64,000 bases of DNA from Pandoraea capi (GCF_902459735.1 NZ_CABPRV010000010.1:124001-188000), one strand, 5' to 3'; numbered from the stretch's first letter, positions 10,204-19,426 are shown. A program made the numbers and translations. Notes: a model not told the origin generated them from the sequence alone.

Positions 10204-10261
10204 ACCCCGGCGTCCCTAGACTGGCCTCGTTGTCACTTCAGTCGTTAAACGACACGTTGCC

Positions 10262-10741
10262 ATGCCTGCTATCGCTCAACGCGCCAGCCTTGAACCCCCC
10301 GGTGCGAATACCGCTTCCCTCCCTTCCGCCAACGCGCTCCGTGCTTACGGCGCAACGCAGACGTCGCCCGCTGCTGCACGTGCCTCGGTCACCACGGCCA
10401 GCCCCATCGCCGCTGCTACGCCAGCCAGCACCGCCGCCGCACCGTCCACCGACGCCTTCTCTGCTGCGCGGCAACGCAATCGATACAACCCGCGTGCGCG
10501 CCTCGACGCCACACTCGACATCACGCTCAGCCGTGCCGCCGTCTCCTCGCTCGCCGTCACGCTGGCGATGAGCCTGCCGCTGCCCTGGCGCGTCGAGACG
10601 ATTCGTCCGATCCGCCGCGACACGGCTGCCGTCGTGTCGATTGCCCTGCCGCGCGTCGAAGCCTCCCGTGCGATGGACGTCGTCATGCAGTCGCTGCCCG
10701 AAGCGGAATTCGGGGCGCTGCGCCTGCGTCCGTCGGCCTGA
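10262..10741 (+). CDS. Hypothetical protein, Ala-rich N terminus
   Basis: A 159-residue open frame between the edd terminator and a dapA-like gene. Residues 1-70 are low-complexity (Ala, Thr, Ser, Pro); 75-159 are more protein-like, with a hydrophobic stretch (AAVSSLAVTLAMSLPLPW) and a charged end. I recognise no domain and see no convincing ribosome-binding site. It is on the strand of its neighbours, and its 3' half has normal codon periodicity, so it may be real. A spurious frame in GC-rich DNA remains possible. Confidence 0.4.
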   Translation: MPAIAQRASLEPPGANTASLPSANALRAYGATQTSPAAARASVTTASPIAAATPASTAAAPSTDAFSAARQRNRYNPRARLDATLDITLSRAAVSSLAVTLAMSLPLPWRVETIRPIRRDTAAVVSIALPRVEASRAMDVVMQSLPEAEFGALRLRPSA

Positions 10742-10837
10742 TGCCATAGACCCGATCATCGAATCGTCCGAATCGACAGAACGAGCGGCGTCGGGCAGTG
10801 CGCCGGCGCCATTCGTCAAATACCGCATCTTCCGGTT

Positions 10838-11719
10838 ATGAACACAGCCATCTTCCAAGGCGTGTGGGTTCCCCTCGTCACGCCAATGACCGGCGCCAAT
10901 GGCGCCCAGATCGATCACAACGCCTTCGCGCGTCTGGTCGACTATTACCTCGCTGCCGGCGTGAACGGTCTGGTCGTGGCCGGCACCACCGGGGAAGGCA
11001 CCCTGCTCAATGACGACGAACGTCGCTGGCTCGCCGAGACGGCCTGCCACCTCGCTCACGGCCATGCGCCGGTGCTCGCGGGGGTGGGTGCCTCCGATAC
11101 GTCGAACGCCGCGCGTCAGATCCGCAATCTCGACGATCTGCCGCTCGCCGGTTATCTGGTGCCGCCGCCGTATTACCTGCGCCCGTCGCAGGAAGGCATT
11201 CTCTGGCATTACCGCACGCTCGCCGCCGGCACGCGCAAACCGCTGGTGCTCTACAACGTGCCGCTACGCACGGGCGTGACGCTCGGCGTGGAGACGATTC
11301 GCGAACTGGCCTCGCATGAAGCGTTCGCCGCGATCAAGGAATGCGACGCACATCCGCTCACGCACCTGCCGTCGCAAGTGACCATGCGCGTGCTGTGCGG
11401 CGACGACATGCAGATCCTGCCCGCGCTGCAAGCGGGTGCGGTCGGATGCATCTCCGCTGCGGCGCATATCCGTCCCGATCTTTATCTGAAGCTGATCCGC
11501 TATGTGCGCGAGGGGGACATGGATCACGCGACCAAGCTGTTCAACGGCATGAAGCCATTGATCCGGCGTCTGTTCTCCGAGCCGAATCCGGTCGCGATCA
11601 AAGCGGCGCTCACCTCGCTCGGCCTGTGTACGCAGACGGTGCGCCGTCCGCTCATGCCCTGCTCCCCAGCGCTGCGCAAGGATATCGACGCGCAACTCGA
11701 AGTGACGATGGCCTTCTGA
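10838..11719 (+). CDS. DapA-family aldolase (4-hydroxy-tetrahydrodipicolinate synthase-like)
   Basis: 293-residue (beta/alpha)8 class I aldolase. The pyruvate-binding GTTGEG, the YNVP-RTG segment with its Tyr and Arg, and the Schiff-base Lys in AIKECDAH are all in place, as in true DapA. It would condense pyruvate with an aldehyde; aspartate semialdehyde in lysine biosynthesis is the default. Its position near edd and an HTH protein, away from lysine genes, leaves open a role as a paralogue (N-acetylneuraminate lyase or keto-deoxy-sugar aldolase type). The second substrate cannot be read from sequence. Confidence 0.8.
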   Translation: MNTAIFQGVWVPLVTPMTGANGAQIDHNAFARLVDYYLAAGVNGLVVAGTTGEGTLLNDDERRWLAETACHLAHGHAPVLAGVGASDTSNAARQIRNLDDLPLAGYLVPPPYYLRPSQEGILWHYRTLAAGTRKPLVLYNVPLRTGVTLGVETIRELASHEAFAAIKECDAHPLTHLPSQVTMRVLCGDDMQILPALQAGAVGCISAAAHIRPDLYLKLIRYVREGDMDHATKLFNGMKPLIRRLFSEPNPVAIKAALTSLGLCTQTVRRPLMPCSPALRKDIDAQLEVTMAF

Positions 11720-11792
11720 TTCGCCACATCGACCTCATGCGCCTGCGCCCTCGCCACACGACTTCCTCCGCCCTCACGACAGGACACTCGTC

Positions 11793-12347
11793 ATGGATGA
11801 CATCGAACAGCGTCACCGCACCGTCGCCCGTCTGCTGATCAAACTCTCGGGCACCACGCTGGCACGGCTGGCGTATGCCACCGGCATTACGGGCAATACG
11901 ATCTCGCGATGGGTGCATGGCGATCCCTGTGCGCTCGGGCCGCAGGGGCGCGACAAGCTGTTTGCCGCGCTCGGCGTGCGCAGCGACGGCGTGAACGTGC
12001 GCTTCGCGCATCGCGCTACGGGGGCCGCGCAACCGGTCTTCCAGATCAACGGTCTGGTGCAGGCCGAGCGCTTCGCCACCCTCGCGGCGCTGACCTCGAC
12101 GCCGTTCGTGGCCGCACGCGAGACGTGTCAGGGACACACACTGGTGAGTGTGATCACCGACATCACCGGACAAACGACGGCGCTGCTCGTGGGCACGCGC
12201 GAAGCGCTCGACGAGTTGTATGCCGAACTCGGCATCGCCGTCTCGCCCCGGCGGCGCTCGGACCCTCACGATCATCCCGACCGTTTGGAGGCCGACCTCC
12301 GTCCGTATCCTTCGACTCGCACGACGGTGCGGCTACACTCGAACTGA
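11793..12347 (+). CDS. Helix-turn-helix protein of unknown role
   Basis: 184 residues. Positions about 10-60 look like an XRE/Cro-type helix-turn-helix: LARLAYATGITGNTISRWVHGDP followed by GRDKLFAALGV. The middle (70-150) reads like a compact alpha/beta domain (VFQINGLVQAERFATLAALTST, LVSVITDITGQTTALLVG) that I do not recognise. AGGA lies eight bases before the ATG. It sits 73 bp after the dapA-like gene, possibly in one transcript. Function not assigned. Confidence 0.6.
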   Translation: MDDIEQRHRTVARLLIKLSGTTLARLAYATGITGNTISRWVHGDPCALGPQGRDKLFAALGVRSDGVNVRFAHRATGAAQPVFQINGLVQAERFATLAALTSTPFVAARETCQGHTLVSVITDITGQTTALLVGTREALDELYAELGIAVSPRRRSDPHDHPDRLEADLRPYPSTRTTVRLHSN

Positions 12348-12496
12348 CCGTAATCTACGTAGCGCCGCCGGAATGCCCGACTTCCCCTGACGTTCCCCGG
12401 CGCAACGCATGCCGCGTAACGACATCCGGCATCCGGCATCGGCTGGATGCCGCGCGGCGATCCATCTTTGGCCCCCCGTCAACTATGGAGCGTGTC

Positions 12497-13000
12497 ATGA
12501 CGACAAACCGCATCAACAAGCGCCTGAAGGTGTATGCCAAGGACGGCTGGCAGGACACGGGATACAAGGTCGGCGCACAAGACGCCCCGAAAGTGATCCT
12601 GCGGGCCGAAGGCGAATGGTGCACGCGCACCGACGACCGCAAGTTCGGACGCCGTGATGCCAACGGCCGGACCCCAAACTCCGGCGCGACGTATCTTCAC
12701 AAGGTCTCGGGCGACAAGGCATATCCGTACCATGGCGGCGATGCCCTGATGGGGCAGTTGGTCGGACGCTTCGGCGAGAGCGGCGAACCGTTTCTCGTCG
12801 GCAATCACAAGTCGTTTCGCGTAGAGGGCATGCCGAAGGATGTATCGCTCTGGCTATGCTGCAACGACCCACTTCATAGCGCCAAGCAGGACAACGATGG
12901 CGCGCTCGACGTCACGCTGGAACTCGACGACGCGCGCGACGTCTTTGCCCCGCGCCCGCAACACTTCGACCGTCCGTCCGGCACCTGGGTCGACGACTGA
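12497..13000 (+). CDS. Putative LecA (PA-IL)-like lectin
   Basis: 167 residues, no signal peptide. The central and C-terminal parts follow the pattern of the Pseudomonas LecA galactophilic lectin: a jelly-roll start (VILRAEGEW, 34-42), GGDALMGQLVGRFG (80-93), FLVGNHKSFRV (99-109), then LWLCCND (118-124) followed by KQDNDGALDVTLEL (130-143). In LecA the equivalent ND...NN-x-G loop binds calcium and galactose; here it is one residue longer with Asp-Asn-Asp. The HPDQ sugar-contact segment of LecA is not evident. ATG at 12497 with GGAG nine bases upstream. Family assignment is by pattern, made without a search. Confidence 0.5.
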   Translation: MTTNRINKRLKVYAKDGWQDTGYKVGAQDAPKVILRAEGEWCTRTDDRKFGRRDANGRTPNSGATYLHKVSGDKAYPYHGGDALMGQLVGRFGESGEPFLVGNHKSFRVEGMPKDVSLWLCCNDPLHSAKQDNDGALDVTLELDDARDVFAPRPQHFDRPSGTWVDD

Positions 13001-13035
13001 GCGACATGCGGCACGGCACCGAGCCAACGTCCAAT

Positions 13036-13071
13036 GAAAAAAGCCAGCGGCGAACGACTCGCCGCTGGCTT
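13036..13071 (-). terminator. Terminator of mgtA
   Basis: A 13-bp perfect stem (13041-13053 with 13059-13071, loop ACGAC) carries six A on its plus-strand left side, which is a T-run on the minus strand. It lies 78 bp beyond the mgtA stop codon. The plus-strand lectin gene ends at 13000 and may use it weakly. Confidence 0.8.
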
Positions 13072-13148
13072 TGCTGCGACGGGGGGAACGATCCCGTGAG
13101 GCGCGCTGCCGCCGGATTCGCAGTTCCCCGACACCTATCGCCAGTACC

Positions 13149-15908
13149 TCATTGCCATCCGAAGCGGCGCGCGAACATGCCCTTCATCAACTGCGTGAGC
13201 ACCGCGTACGCCAGCAGGATCGCGGCGAGCATCGGGAAGTAGGCGAGCGGCAGCGCCTGCATCCGGAACGTCTCGGCGAACGGCGACATCGGCAGCATGA
13301 TGCCGATCAGCATCACCGCGCCCGTCATCAGCAGCAACGGCCACGCCGCACGGCTCTGGATGAACGGCAGACGGCGCGTGCGGATCAGGTGCACGATGAG
13401 CGTCTGCGAGAGCAGTCCTTCGACGAACCAGCCGGACTGGAACAGCGTCTGATGCGCCGCGCTGTTCGCGCCGAACAGGTGCCACATCGCGACGAACGTC
13501 AGCACGTCGAAGATCGAACTGATCGGGCCGAAGAACACCATGAAGCGCGACAGATCCGCCGGATTCCAGCGCTGCGGCTGCGTGAGTTGTTCGCTGTCGA
13601 CGTTGTCGAACGGAATGGTCGTCTGCGACAGGTCGTAGAGCAGGTTCTGCGTGAGCAACTGCAACGGCAACATCGGCAGGAATGGCAGGAAAGCGCTCGC
13701 GATCAGCACCGAGAACACGTTGCCGAAGTTCGAGCTGGCCGTCATCTTGATGTACTTGAGCATGTTCGCGAACGTGCGACGCCCTTCGATCACGCCCTGC
13801 TCCAGCACCATCAGGCTCTTTTCGAGCAGGATCAGATCGGCGGCTTCCTTGGCGATATCCACCGCCGTATCGACCGAGATACCGATGTCGGCCGCGCGCA
13901 ACGCGGGCGCGTCGTTGATGCCGTCGCCCATGAAGCCGACCACGTGACCGTTCGTGCGCAACATGCGCACCAGTCGCTCCTTGTGTGCCGGCGTGAGCTT
14001 CGCGAAGACGTTCGCGCGCTCGACCGTCTGCGCGAGTTCGGCGTCGCTCATCGATTCGATATCGTCGCCCAGCACGCAGCCGGTTACCGTCAGTCCGACT
14101 TCGCGGCAGACCTTTGCGGTCACGAGATCGTTGTCGCCGGTGAGCACCTTGACGTCGACACCCGAGGCGGCCAACGCCTTGAGGGCCGGCGCCGTCGACT
14201 CCTTGGGCGGATCGAGGAACGCGATGTAGCCCACGAGCACGAGGTCGCTCTCATCCGCGATGCCGTAGCTATCGCGCACCGGCGGCAGATGACGCGACGC
14301 CACGGCCACCACACGCAGCCCCTCGGCGTTCAGGTCCGCCGTCACGCGACGCAGACGCGCCAGCACGTCGGGCGTGAGCGGTTCGATGTTCGCGCCATGC
14401 TGCACGCGGCTGCACACCGACATCACCTCTTCCACCGCGCCCTTGCAGATCAGTTCGTGGTGATCGCCGCTCTCGCTGATTTCACTCACGACCACCGACA
14501 TGCGGCGACGCTGGAAGTCGAACGGGATTTCGTCGATCTTGCGGTAGCGGTTGACCACGTCCAGCCGTTGATGCAACTCGGCATGATCGAGCACCGCCAC
14601 GTCGAGCAGGTTCTTCAGGCCGGTCTGATAGAAGCTGTTGAGGTAGGCGTATTCGAGCACGTCCTCCGAGACGTTGCCCCACACGTCGGTGTGACGCTCC
14701 AGACAGATCTTGTCCTGCGTGAGGGTGCCGGTCTTGTCGGTGCAGAGCACGTCCATCGCGCCGAAGTTCTGGATCGCGTCGAGCCGCTTGACGATCACCT
14801 TCTTGCGCGAGAGCACCACCGCGCCCTTGGCGAGCGTGGCCGTCACGATCATCGGCAGCATTTCGGGCGTGAGGCCCACGGCCACGGACAGCGCGAAAAG
14901 CGAGGCTTCGAGCCAGTCGTGCTTCGTGAAGCCGTTGATGAGCAGCACGATCGGGGTCATGACCAGCATGAAGCGGATGAGCACCCACGACACGCGGTTC
15001 ACGCCTTGCTGGAACGAGGTGACGGTCGGCTGCTGCGCCGTCACGCGTTGCGCGAGCGAGCCGAAGAACGTGCGGGCGCCGGTCGCCACCACGACGGCGG
15101 TGGCCGAGCCGCTCACGACGTTCGTCCCCCTGAAGGCGAGGTTGTCGTATGCGAGCGGGTTGCTGCCGCCGGTCTGTGCGGCGTGCGCGAACTTCTCCAC
15201 GGGCAGGGCTTCGCCGGTGAGCGCCGATTGCGACACGAACAGGTCTTTGGCGGCCAGAATGCGCACGTCCGCCGGGATCATGTCGCCCGCGGCGAGCAGC
15301 ACAATGTCGCCCGGCACCAGTTCGGCGAGCGCGACTTCCCGGCCCATGCGGCCAATACGACCTATGTGTCGCACCTTGTCGGTATCGGCCACGCCGTCGC
15401 CCGGCGCTTCGCGGCGCAGCACCGTGGCCGTGGTACTCACCATGGCCTTGAGCTTTTCCGCCGCCTTGTTCGAGCGCGCTTCCTGCACAAATCGCAACAC
15501 CGTGGAAATGATCACCATCGACGCGATGATGATCGTTCCCTCGGTGTCGTCGGTCGCATAAGACACAGCAGCCAGTGCAGTGAGCAACAGGTTGAACGGG
15601 TTGCGATAGCAGTTGAACAGATGACGCCACCAGGGCAGCGGCTTTTCATGCGCGACTTCGTTCGGGCCGACGTGCGCGCGCACCGTGGCGGCTTCGTCGT
15701 CGGACAGCCCCTCGCGTGTCGTGCGCAGGCGCGCGAGCAGGCCCGGCCCGGTGTCGCGCGCGGCGTCGAGCAGACCTGGCGGTGCCTCGTGCCCGTGCGC
15801 GGGCGCGTCGAGGGTTTCGAGCATGTCGCGGCGACGGAAGAAGCGCAGGCCGAGGCGCGCGCCAAGCACCGCAATCAGTCGCTCGCTGAGCGTGAGAGCT
15901 TGTTGCAT
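13149..15908 (-). CDS. mgtA: Magnesium-transporting P-type ATPase
   Basis: 919-residue inner-membrane P3B ATPase importing Mg2+. Domains in order: cytosolic N terminus, first membrane pair near NPFNLLLTALAAVSY, actuator loop LTGEALPVEK, phosphorylation motif DKTGT with Asp391, nucleotide-binding region with CKGAVEEV, hinge GDGINDAPAL near 660, and the C-terminal membrane bundle. The ATG at 15906-15908 is preceded by AGGA at eight bases; an ATG three codons upstream sits too close to it. About 650 bp upstream is gene-poor and holds a 67-residue ORF plus a hairpin-rich region, suggesting leader control by Mg2+ as in enterobacterial mgtA. Confidence 0.95.
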   Translation of the reverse strand: MQQALTLSERLIAVLGARLGLRFFRRRDMLETLDAPAHGHEAPPGLLDAARDTGPGLLARLRTTREGLSDDEAATVRAHVGPNEVAHEKPLPWWRHLFNCYRNPFNLLLTALAAVSYATDDTEGTIIIASMVIISTVLRFVQEARSNKAAEKLKAMVSTTATVLRREAPGDGVADTDKVRHIGRIGRMGREVALAELVPGDIVLLAAGDMIPADVRILAAKDLFVSQSALTGEALPVEKFAHAAQTGGSNPLAYDNLAFRGTNVVSGSATAVVVATGARTFFGSLAQRVTAQQPTVTSFQQGVNRVSWVLIRFMLVMTPIVLLINGFTKHDWLEASLFALSVAVGLTPEMLPMIVTATLAKGAVVLSRKKVIVKRLDAIQNFGAMDVLCTDKTGTLTQDKICLERHTDVWGNVSEDVLEYAYLNSFYQTGLKNLLDVAVLDHAELHQRLDVVNRYRKIDEIPFDFQRRRMSVVVSEISESGDHHELICKGAVEEVMSVCSRVQHGANIEPLTPDVLARLRRVTADLNAEGLRVVAVASRHLPPVRDSYGIADESDLVLVGYIAFLDPPKESTAPALKALAASGVDVKVLTGDNDLVTAKVCREVGLTVTGCVLGDDIESMSDAELAQTVERANVFAKLTPAHKERLVRMLRTNGHVVGFMGDGINDAPALRAADIGISVDTAVDIAKEAADLILLEKSLMVLEQGVIEGRRTFANMLKYIKMTASSNFGNVFSVLIASAFLPFLPMLPLQLLTQNLLYDLSQTTIPFDNVDSEQLTQPQRWNPADLSRFMVFFGPISSIFDVLTFVAMWHLFGANSAAHQTLFQSGWFVEGLLSQTLIVHLIRTRRLPFIQSRAAWPLLLMTGAVMLIGIMLPMSPFAETFRMQALPLAYFPMLAAILLAYAVLTQLMKGMFARRFGWQ

Positions 15909-15981
15909 CGGATACATCCTGAAAATACGGATGGGGCGCCCGACAAACGCGGCGCCCCGTGAAAAACGACGAGGCGCGAAA

Positions 15982-16185
15982 TCAGTCGCGTCTGGCTTGC
16001 CCGCGGCCGCGAACGAACGACCGCAGCCACTGCCCGGCACGCGTGAGCGCCCCGGTGTGCCCGGCCGTTTCATGGGCCTCGACGGCGTCCGGGTGCGGAT
16101 CGACGTGATAGTGATGCAGGCACTGGGACGGCAGCATGAGCGCTTGCGGATTGCCCGAGCGAAGGGTCATGGAGTAACGGAACAC
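15982..16185 (-). CDS. Small ORF in the mgtA leader (67 aa)
   Basis: GTG start at 16183-16185 with a clear GGGAG seven bases upstream; the stop lies 73 bp before mgtA on the same strand. The product is unlike known proteins to me: MTLRSGNPQALMLPSQC (6-22), a His-rich centre HHYHVDPHPD (24-33), then a basic tail RSFVRGRGQARRD. No membrane segment. It could be a real small protein (the His/Asp cluster could bind a divalent metal) or a leader ORF whose translation gates mgtA expression. Both are inference; the ribosome-binding site and position are what is seen. Confidence 0.55.
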   Translation of the reverse strand: MFRYSMTLRSGNPQALMLPSQCLHHYHVDPHPDAVEAHETAGHTGALTRAGQWLRSFVRGRGQARRD

Positions 16186-16779
16186 GATGAATCTCCCGGC
16201 CACACGGCAGCGGTCCGTCACAGGCGTATCGCTCGCGTCTGTCCCCGGTTCAGGGAAACACACGAACGCACGCGCACGACGGGACAGCCCGAGCGGCAGA
16301 CGTAAAACCAATAAGGGAGCGTGCTACGAAAGACGGACGCTATCGATACGGCCCAACGAAACCCCTCGTCGCACAAACGCTGCGGCTAAAGGGGGCAGAC
16401 CATCGAAAGGAACGTCTGAGGTGCGCGCCAACCCGACAATGCGAGTTAGCGGCTGGGAAGATCCCGGGGACTAACTCGCGGTGGTGGTGTCGACTTCGGT
16501 CGACCGGCAACTACCACTAGAACTACTGTCCACGGAAGGACCTCCTGAGAGCTATGACGGCGCGATTTTACCCTCGAGTGCGTCGAAAGAAAAGTGACAA
16601 TTCAACGTGTTACAAAATGATGACAAAAGCCCTTTCCTCCGGGCGGCGGCTCGGCCAGAATCTGTCATCCAATCGTCACAAACCGCCCGCCGGCGGCCGA
16701 CGGCCCGCTGCGGCGACGGTCATCCGTCCCCCCGACAGCCGCCCGAGCGCCCGGCACGCACTCGATCCCCCCGGACTTC
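16186..16779. other. Gene-poor region with structured leader candidate between mgtA and the PAP2 gene
   Basis: No further coding region is convincing here. Near 16441-16540 two strong adjacent hairpins stand out: GCGAGTTAG (16441-16449) with CTAACTCGC (16471-16479) around an inner GGGA/TCCC stem, and GTGGTGTCGAC (16484-16494) with GTCGAC and ACCAC (to 16517). A minus-strand -10-like TAAAAT lies at 16565-16570, so a transcript toward mgtA would begin near 16558 and contain both. I could not match it to M-box, yybP-ykoY or other known riboswitch cores. On the plus strand the second loop is UUCG, so the sense strand is not settled. Confidence 0.4.
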
Positions 16780-17382
16780 ATGGATTCGCTCAACCGCGCC
16801 CTCTTCCTGGCCATCAACGCCTCCCCCAACGTCAGCGAAGGCGAACTGGCGCTCGCCGTCTTCCTCGCCAAGTATCTGATCCTGCTGCTGCCGATCGGGC
16901 TCGCCACGCTGTGGCTGGCCGGCGGACGGGATCGCGAAGGCGCGGTGCATGGGCTGCTGGGCGTGGGCCTCGTGCTACTCGTGAACGCTGTGATCGGTTT
17001 TGCGTGGTTCGAGCCGCGTCCGTTCGTCGTCGGCCTCGGCACGAACCTGCTGCCGCATGCGCCGACGAGTGCATTCCCGAGCAATCACGGCGCGATCATG
17101 TTCACGTCGGCCTTCGTGCTGATGGGCACGGTCGCACGCACGCCGCGTCTGCTTGGCAAGCTCCTTCTGATTTGTGCGCTGCCGGTGTGCTGGGCGCGCG
17201 TCTATCTCGGCGTGCACTGGCCGGTCGATATGTTCGGTGCGCTGGTCGTATCGATCGTCGTGGCGCTTATCATGCGCACCGCGAGTGCGCGCGAGACGAG
17301 CCGCATCGTCTCGGCCATTCTCGAAGGCGTCTACCGTCGACTGATGGCATGGCCGATCGCACGCGGCTGGCTGCGTCGCTGA
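16780..17382 (+). CDS. PAP2-family phosphatase (undecaprenyl-diphosphatase, BcrC-like)
   Basis: 200-residue multi-pass membrane protein of the PAP2 superfamily, probably dephosphorylating undecaprenyl pyrophosphate to recycle the peptidoglycan lipid carrier. The acid-phosphatase motifs are FEPRPFV (motif 1 Arg-Pro), FPSNHGA (motif 2 His) and RVYLGVHWPVDMFG (motif 3 Arg and His). Five or six hydrophobic spans are visible. ATG at 16780 opens the conserved MDSLNRALFLAINA start. Substrate could also be another lipid phosphate. Confidence 0.85.
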   Translation: MDSLNRALFLAINASPNVSEGELALAVFLAKYLILLLPIGLATLWLAGGRDREGAVHGLLGVGLVLLVNAVIGFAWFEPRPFVVGLGTNLLPHAPTSAFPSNHGAIMFTSAFVLMGTVARTPRLLGKLLLICALPVCWARVYLGVHWPVDMFGALVVSIVVALIMRTASARETSRIVSAILEGVYRRLMAWPIARGWLRR

Positions 17383-17506
17383 ACACGACATTCAGGACGT
17401 AAGCACGGCGGGACTGCGGGGACTGGAGAGACTGAAAAGACTTGAGGGACTTGCGGGACTGATGAACTGCGGGAAAGACGCGAGACAGAGATGCTTGGGA
17501 GAACTC

Positions 17507-17524
17507 GGGAGATCCGAATCTCCC
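17507..17524. other. Hairpin between convergent PAP2 and rnk genes
   Basis: GGGAGAT (17507-17513) pairs with ATCTCCC (17518-17524) around CCGA. It is preceded by a purine-rich stretch with repeated GGGACT-like units (17400-17480). No T-run on either strand, so any terminator role is weak. Confidence 0.3.
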
Positions 17525-17546
17525 AATGGTGCTGGGCAGATGTGAA

Positions 17547-17972
17547 TCAGCGGTGGTATTCGCCAGCGGCTTCCGGCTGGTAATCGAGGCCGAGCAGTTC
17601 CAGCTCGATCAGGTGACCGCCCGGCACTTGCCAGTGAATCGACTGGCCGATACGCAGCCCCAGCAGCGCGCTGCCAACCGGCGCCAGCACCGAAATACCG
17701 TTTTCCGTGGCCGCGAGATGTTGCGGATACACGAGCGTTACGCGATGCTCCTGCTGCGTGGCGAGATCACGATAGCGCACCACCGAATTCATCGTGGCGA
17801 CGTCGACCGGCATTTGCTCCGGTTCGACGACGCTCGCACGGGCGAGCTCTGTTTCGAGTGCCTCCACATACGGCAATGCCGTGCGCGGCGCATTCTCGAT
17901 GACCGAATAAAGACGATCGAGGTCGAGAGACGAGACAGTGATCGAAGGACGTTGCGAGTTGACGGTGGACAT
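17547..17972 (-). CDS. rnk: Rnk-like GreA/GreB C-terminal domain protein
   Basis: 141-residue cytosolic protein. Rnk binds RNA polymerase through its Gre-type C-terminal FKBP-like domain and was named for effects on nucleoside diphosphate kinase levels. Seen here: a short coiled N terminus (SLDLDRLYSVIENA, ALPYVEALETELARASVV) and the Gre C-terminal core (VALVYPQ-like segment, ENGISVLAPVGSALLGLRIGQSI, WQVPGGH). Length is close to E. coli Rnk (136). The ATG at 17970-17972 fits that length. Divergent from hemL. Confidence 0.85.
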   Translation of the reverse strand: MSTVNSQRPSITVSSLDLDRLYSVIENAPRTALPYVEALETELARASVVEPEQMPVDVATMNSVVRYRDLATQQEHRVTLVYPQHLAATENGISVLAPVGSALLGLRIGQSIHWQVPGGHLIELELLGLDYQPEAAGEYHR

Positions 17973-18121
17973 GTCGACGGGCCTTGAATTTCCTTGGGCG
18001 TTGAGTAAAGGTGCCTTCAATCTAACAGAAGCCCCGCGCGGGGAGAAGTCCCGGACCGGGGCGCCATCCGCTAGAATCGACGCATTAAAGTGAATAGGCC
18101 CCGCGCCGCAAAGCAGAAGTC

Positions 18122-19426
18122 ATGTCCGAAAACACTACGAATGCCGCGCTGTTCGAGCGCGCTCAGCAAACCATCCCCGGTGGCGTGAACTCGCCCGTAC
18201 GCGCCTTCCGCTCGGTCGGCGGCACGCCGCGCTTCATCGCCCGCGCTCAAGGCCCCTACATGTGGGATGCCGAAGGCGTGCGCTACATCGACTACATCGG
18301 CTCCTGGGGCCCGATGATCGTCGGTCACCTGCATCCGGAAGTCGTTGCCGCCGTCCAGACCGCCATGTCGCAAGGCTTCAGCTTCGGCGCGCCGACGCAG
18401 GCCGAAGTGGTGATGGCCGAAGAAATCTGCCGCCTCGTGCCGTCCATCGAGCAAGTGCGTCTGGTGTCCTCGGGGACCGAAGCGACGATGAGCGCGCTGC
18501 GTCTGGCACGCGGCTTCACGGGCCGCAACAAGATCGTCAAATTCGAAGGCTGCTATCACGGGCACGCCGACAGCCTGCTGGTCAAAGCCGGTTCCGGCCT
18601 GCTGACGTTCGCCGATTCGACGCGCAACGCCCCCTCGTCCGCCGGTGTGCCGCCGGAAGTCACGCGCGACACGCTCGTGCTCGAGTACAACAACGTCGAC
18701 CAGCTTCGTGAACTGTTCGCCGGTCAGGGCAGCGAAATTGCGGCCGTGATCGTCGAGCCGGTCGCGGGCAACATGAACCTCGTGCGCGGCTCGCGTCATT
18801 TCCTCCAGACGCTGCGCGAACTGTGCACCGCGCACGGCGCCGTGCTGATTTTCGACGAAGTGATGTGCGGCTTCCGCGTCGGTCTGGGCGGCGCGCAGGC
18901 GCTTTACGGCATCACCGCCGACCTCACGTGCCTTGGCAAGGTCATCGGCGGCGGCATGCCTGCGGCGGCCTTCGGCGGACGCCGCGACATCATGTCGCAT
19001 CTGGCGCCGCTCGGTGGCGTCTATCAGGCGGGCACGCTCTCGGGCAACCCGCTCGCCGTGGCCGCCGGTCTTGCCACGCTCAAGCTGATTCAGGCGCCGG
19101 GCTTCTATGAAGACCTGGCCAAGCGTACGTCGAAACTGGTGAGCGGGCTCGTCGATGCCGCACAAGCGGCCGGTGTGCCGTTCTCGGGCGACAGCGTCGG
19201 CGGCATGTTCGGTCTGTACTTCCGCGCCAGCGTGCCGCAGAGCTTCGCCGAAGTCACGACGTCGGACGTGGCGCGCTTCAACAAGTTTTTCCACGCCATG
19301 CTCGATCGCGGCGTCTACCTCGCTCCGAGCGCGTTCGAAGCCGGCTTCGTCTCCGCCACGCACGACGACGCGATCATCGATGCGACCATCGACGCCGCGC
19401 GCGACGCGTTTGGGACGCTCGTGTGA
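18122..19426 (+). CDS. hemL: Glutamate-1-semialdehyde 2,1-aminomutase
   Basis: 434-residue PLP enzyme of the C5 pathway, converting glutamate 1-semialdehyde to 5-aminolevulinate for haem. Class III aminotransferase features include [11 protein letters not shown] near the N terminus, [42 protein letters not shown] and the PLP-Lys segment [16 protein letters not shown]. Length and start match the family; a short AGAAG lies before the ATG. First gene of a plus-strand stretch reaching ribD. Confidence 0.97.
   Translation: MSENTTNAALFERAQQTIPGGVNSPVRAFRSVGGTPRFIARAQGPYMWDAEGVRYIDYIGSWGPMIVGHLHPEVVAAVQTAMSQGFSFGAPTQAEVVMAEEICRLVPSIEQVRLVSSGTEATMSALRLARGFTGRNKIVKFEGCYHGHADSLLVKAGSGLLTFADSTRNAPSSAGVPPEVTRDTLVLEYNNVDQLRELFAGQGSEIAAVIVEPVAGNMNLVRGSRHFLQTLRELCTAHGAVLIFDEVMCGFRVGLGGAQALYGITADLTCLGKVIGGGMPAAAFGGRRDIMSHLAPLGGVYQAGTLSGNPLAVAAGLATLKLIQAPGFYEDLAKRTSKLVSGLVDAAQAAGVPFSGDSVGGMFGLYFRASVPQSFAEVTTSDVARFNKFFHAMLDRGVYLAPSAFEAGFVSATHDDAIIDATIDAARDAFGTLV

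Noticed and set aside
13071-15962. 963-codon plus-strand frame opposite mgtA
   Set aside because: Its translation is a His/Arg/Gln-rich shadow of the intact P-type ATPase in the other strand.
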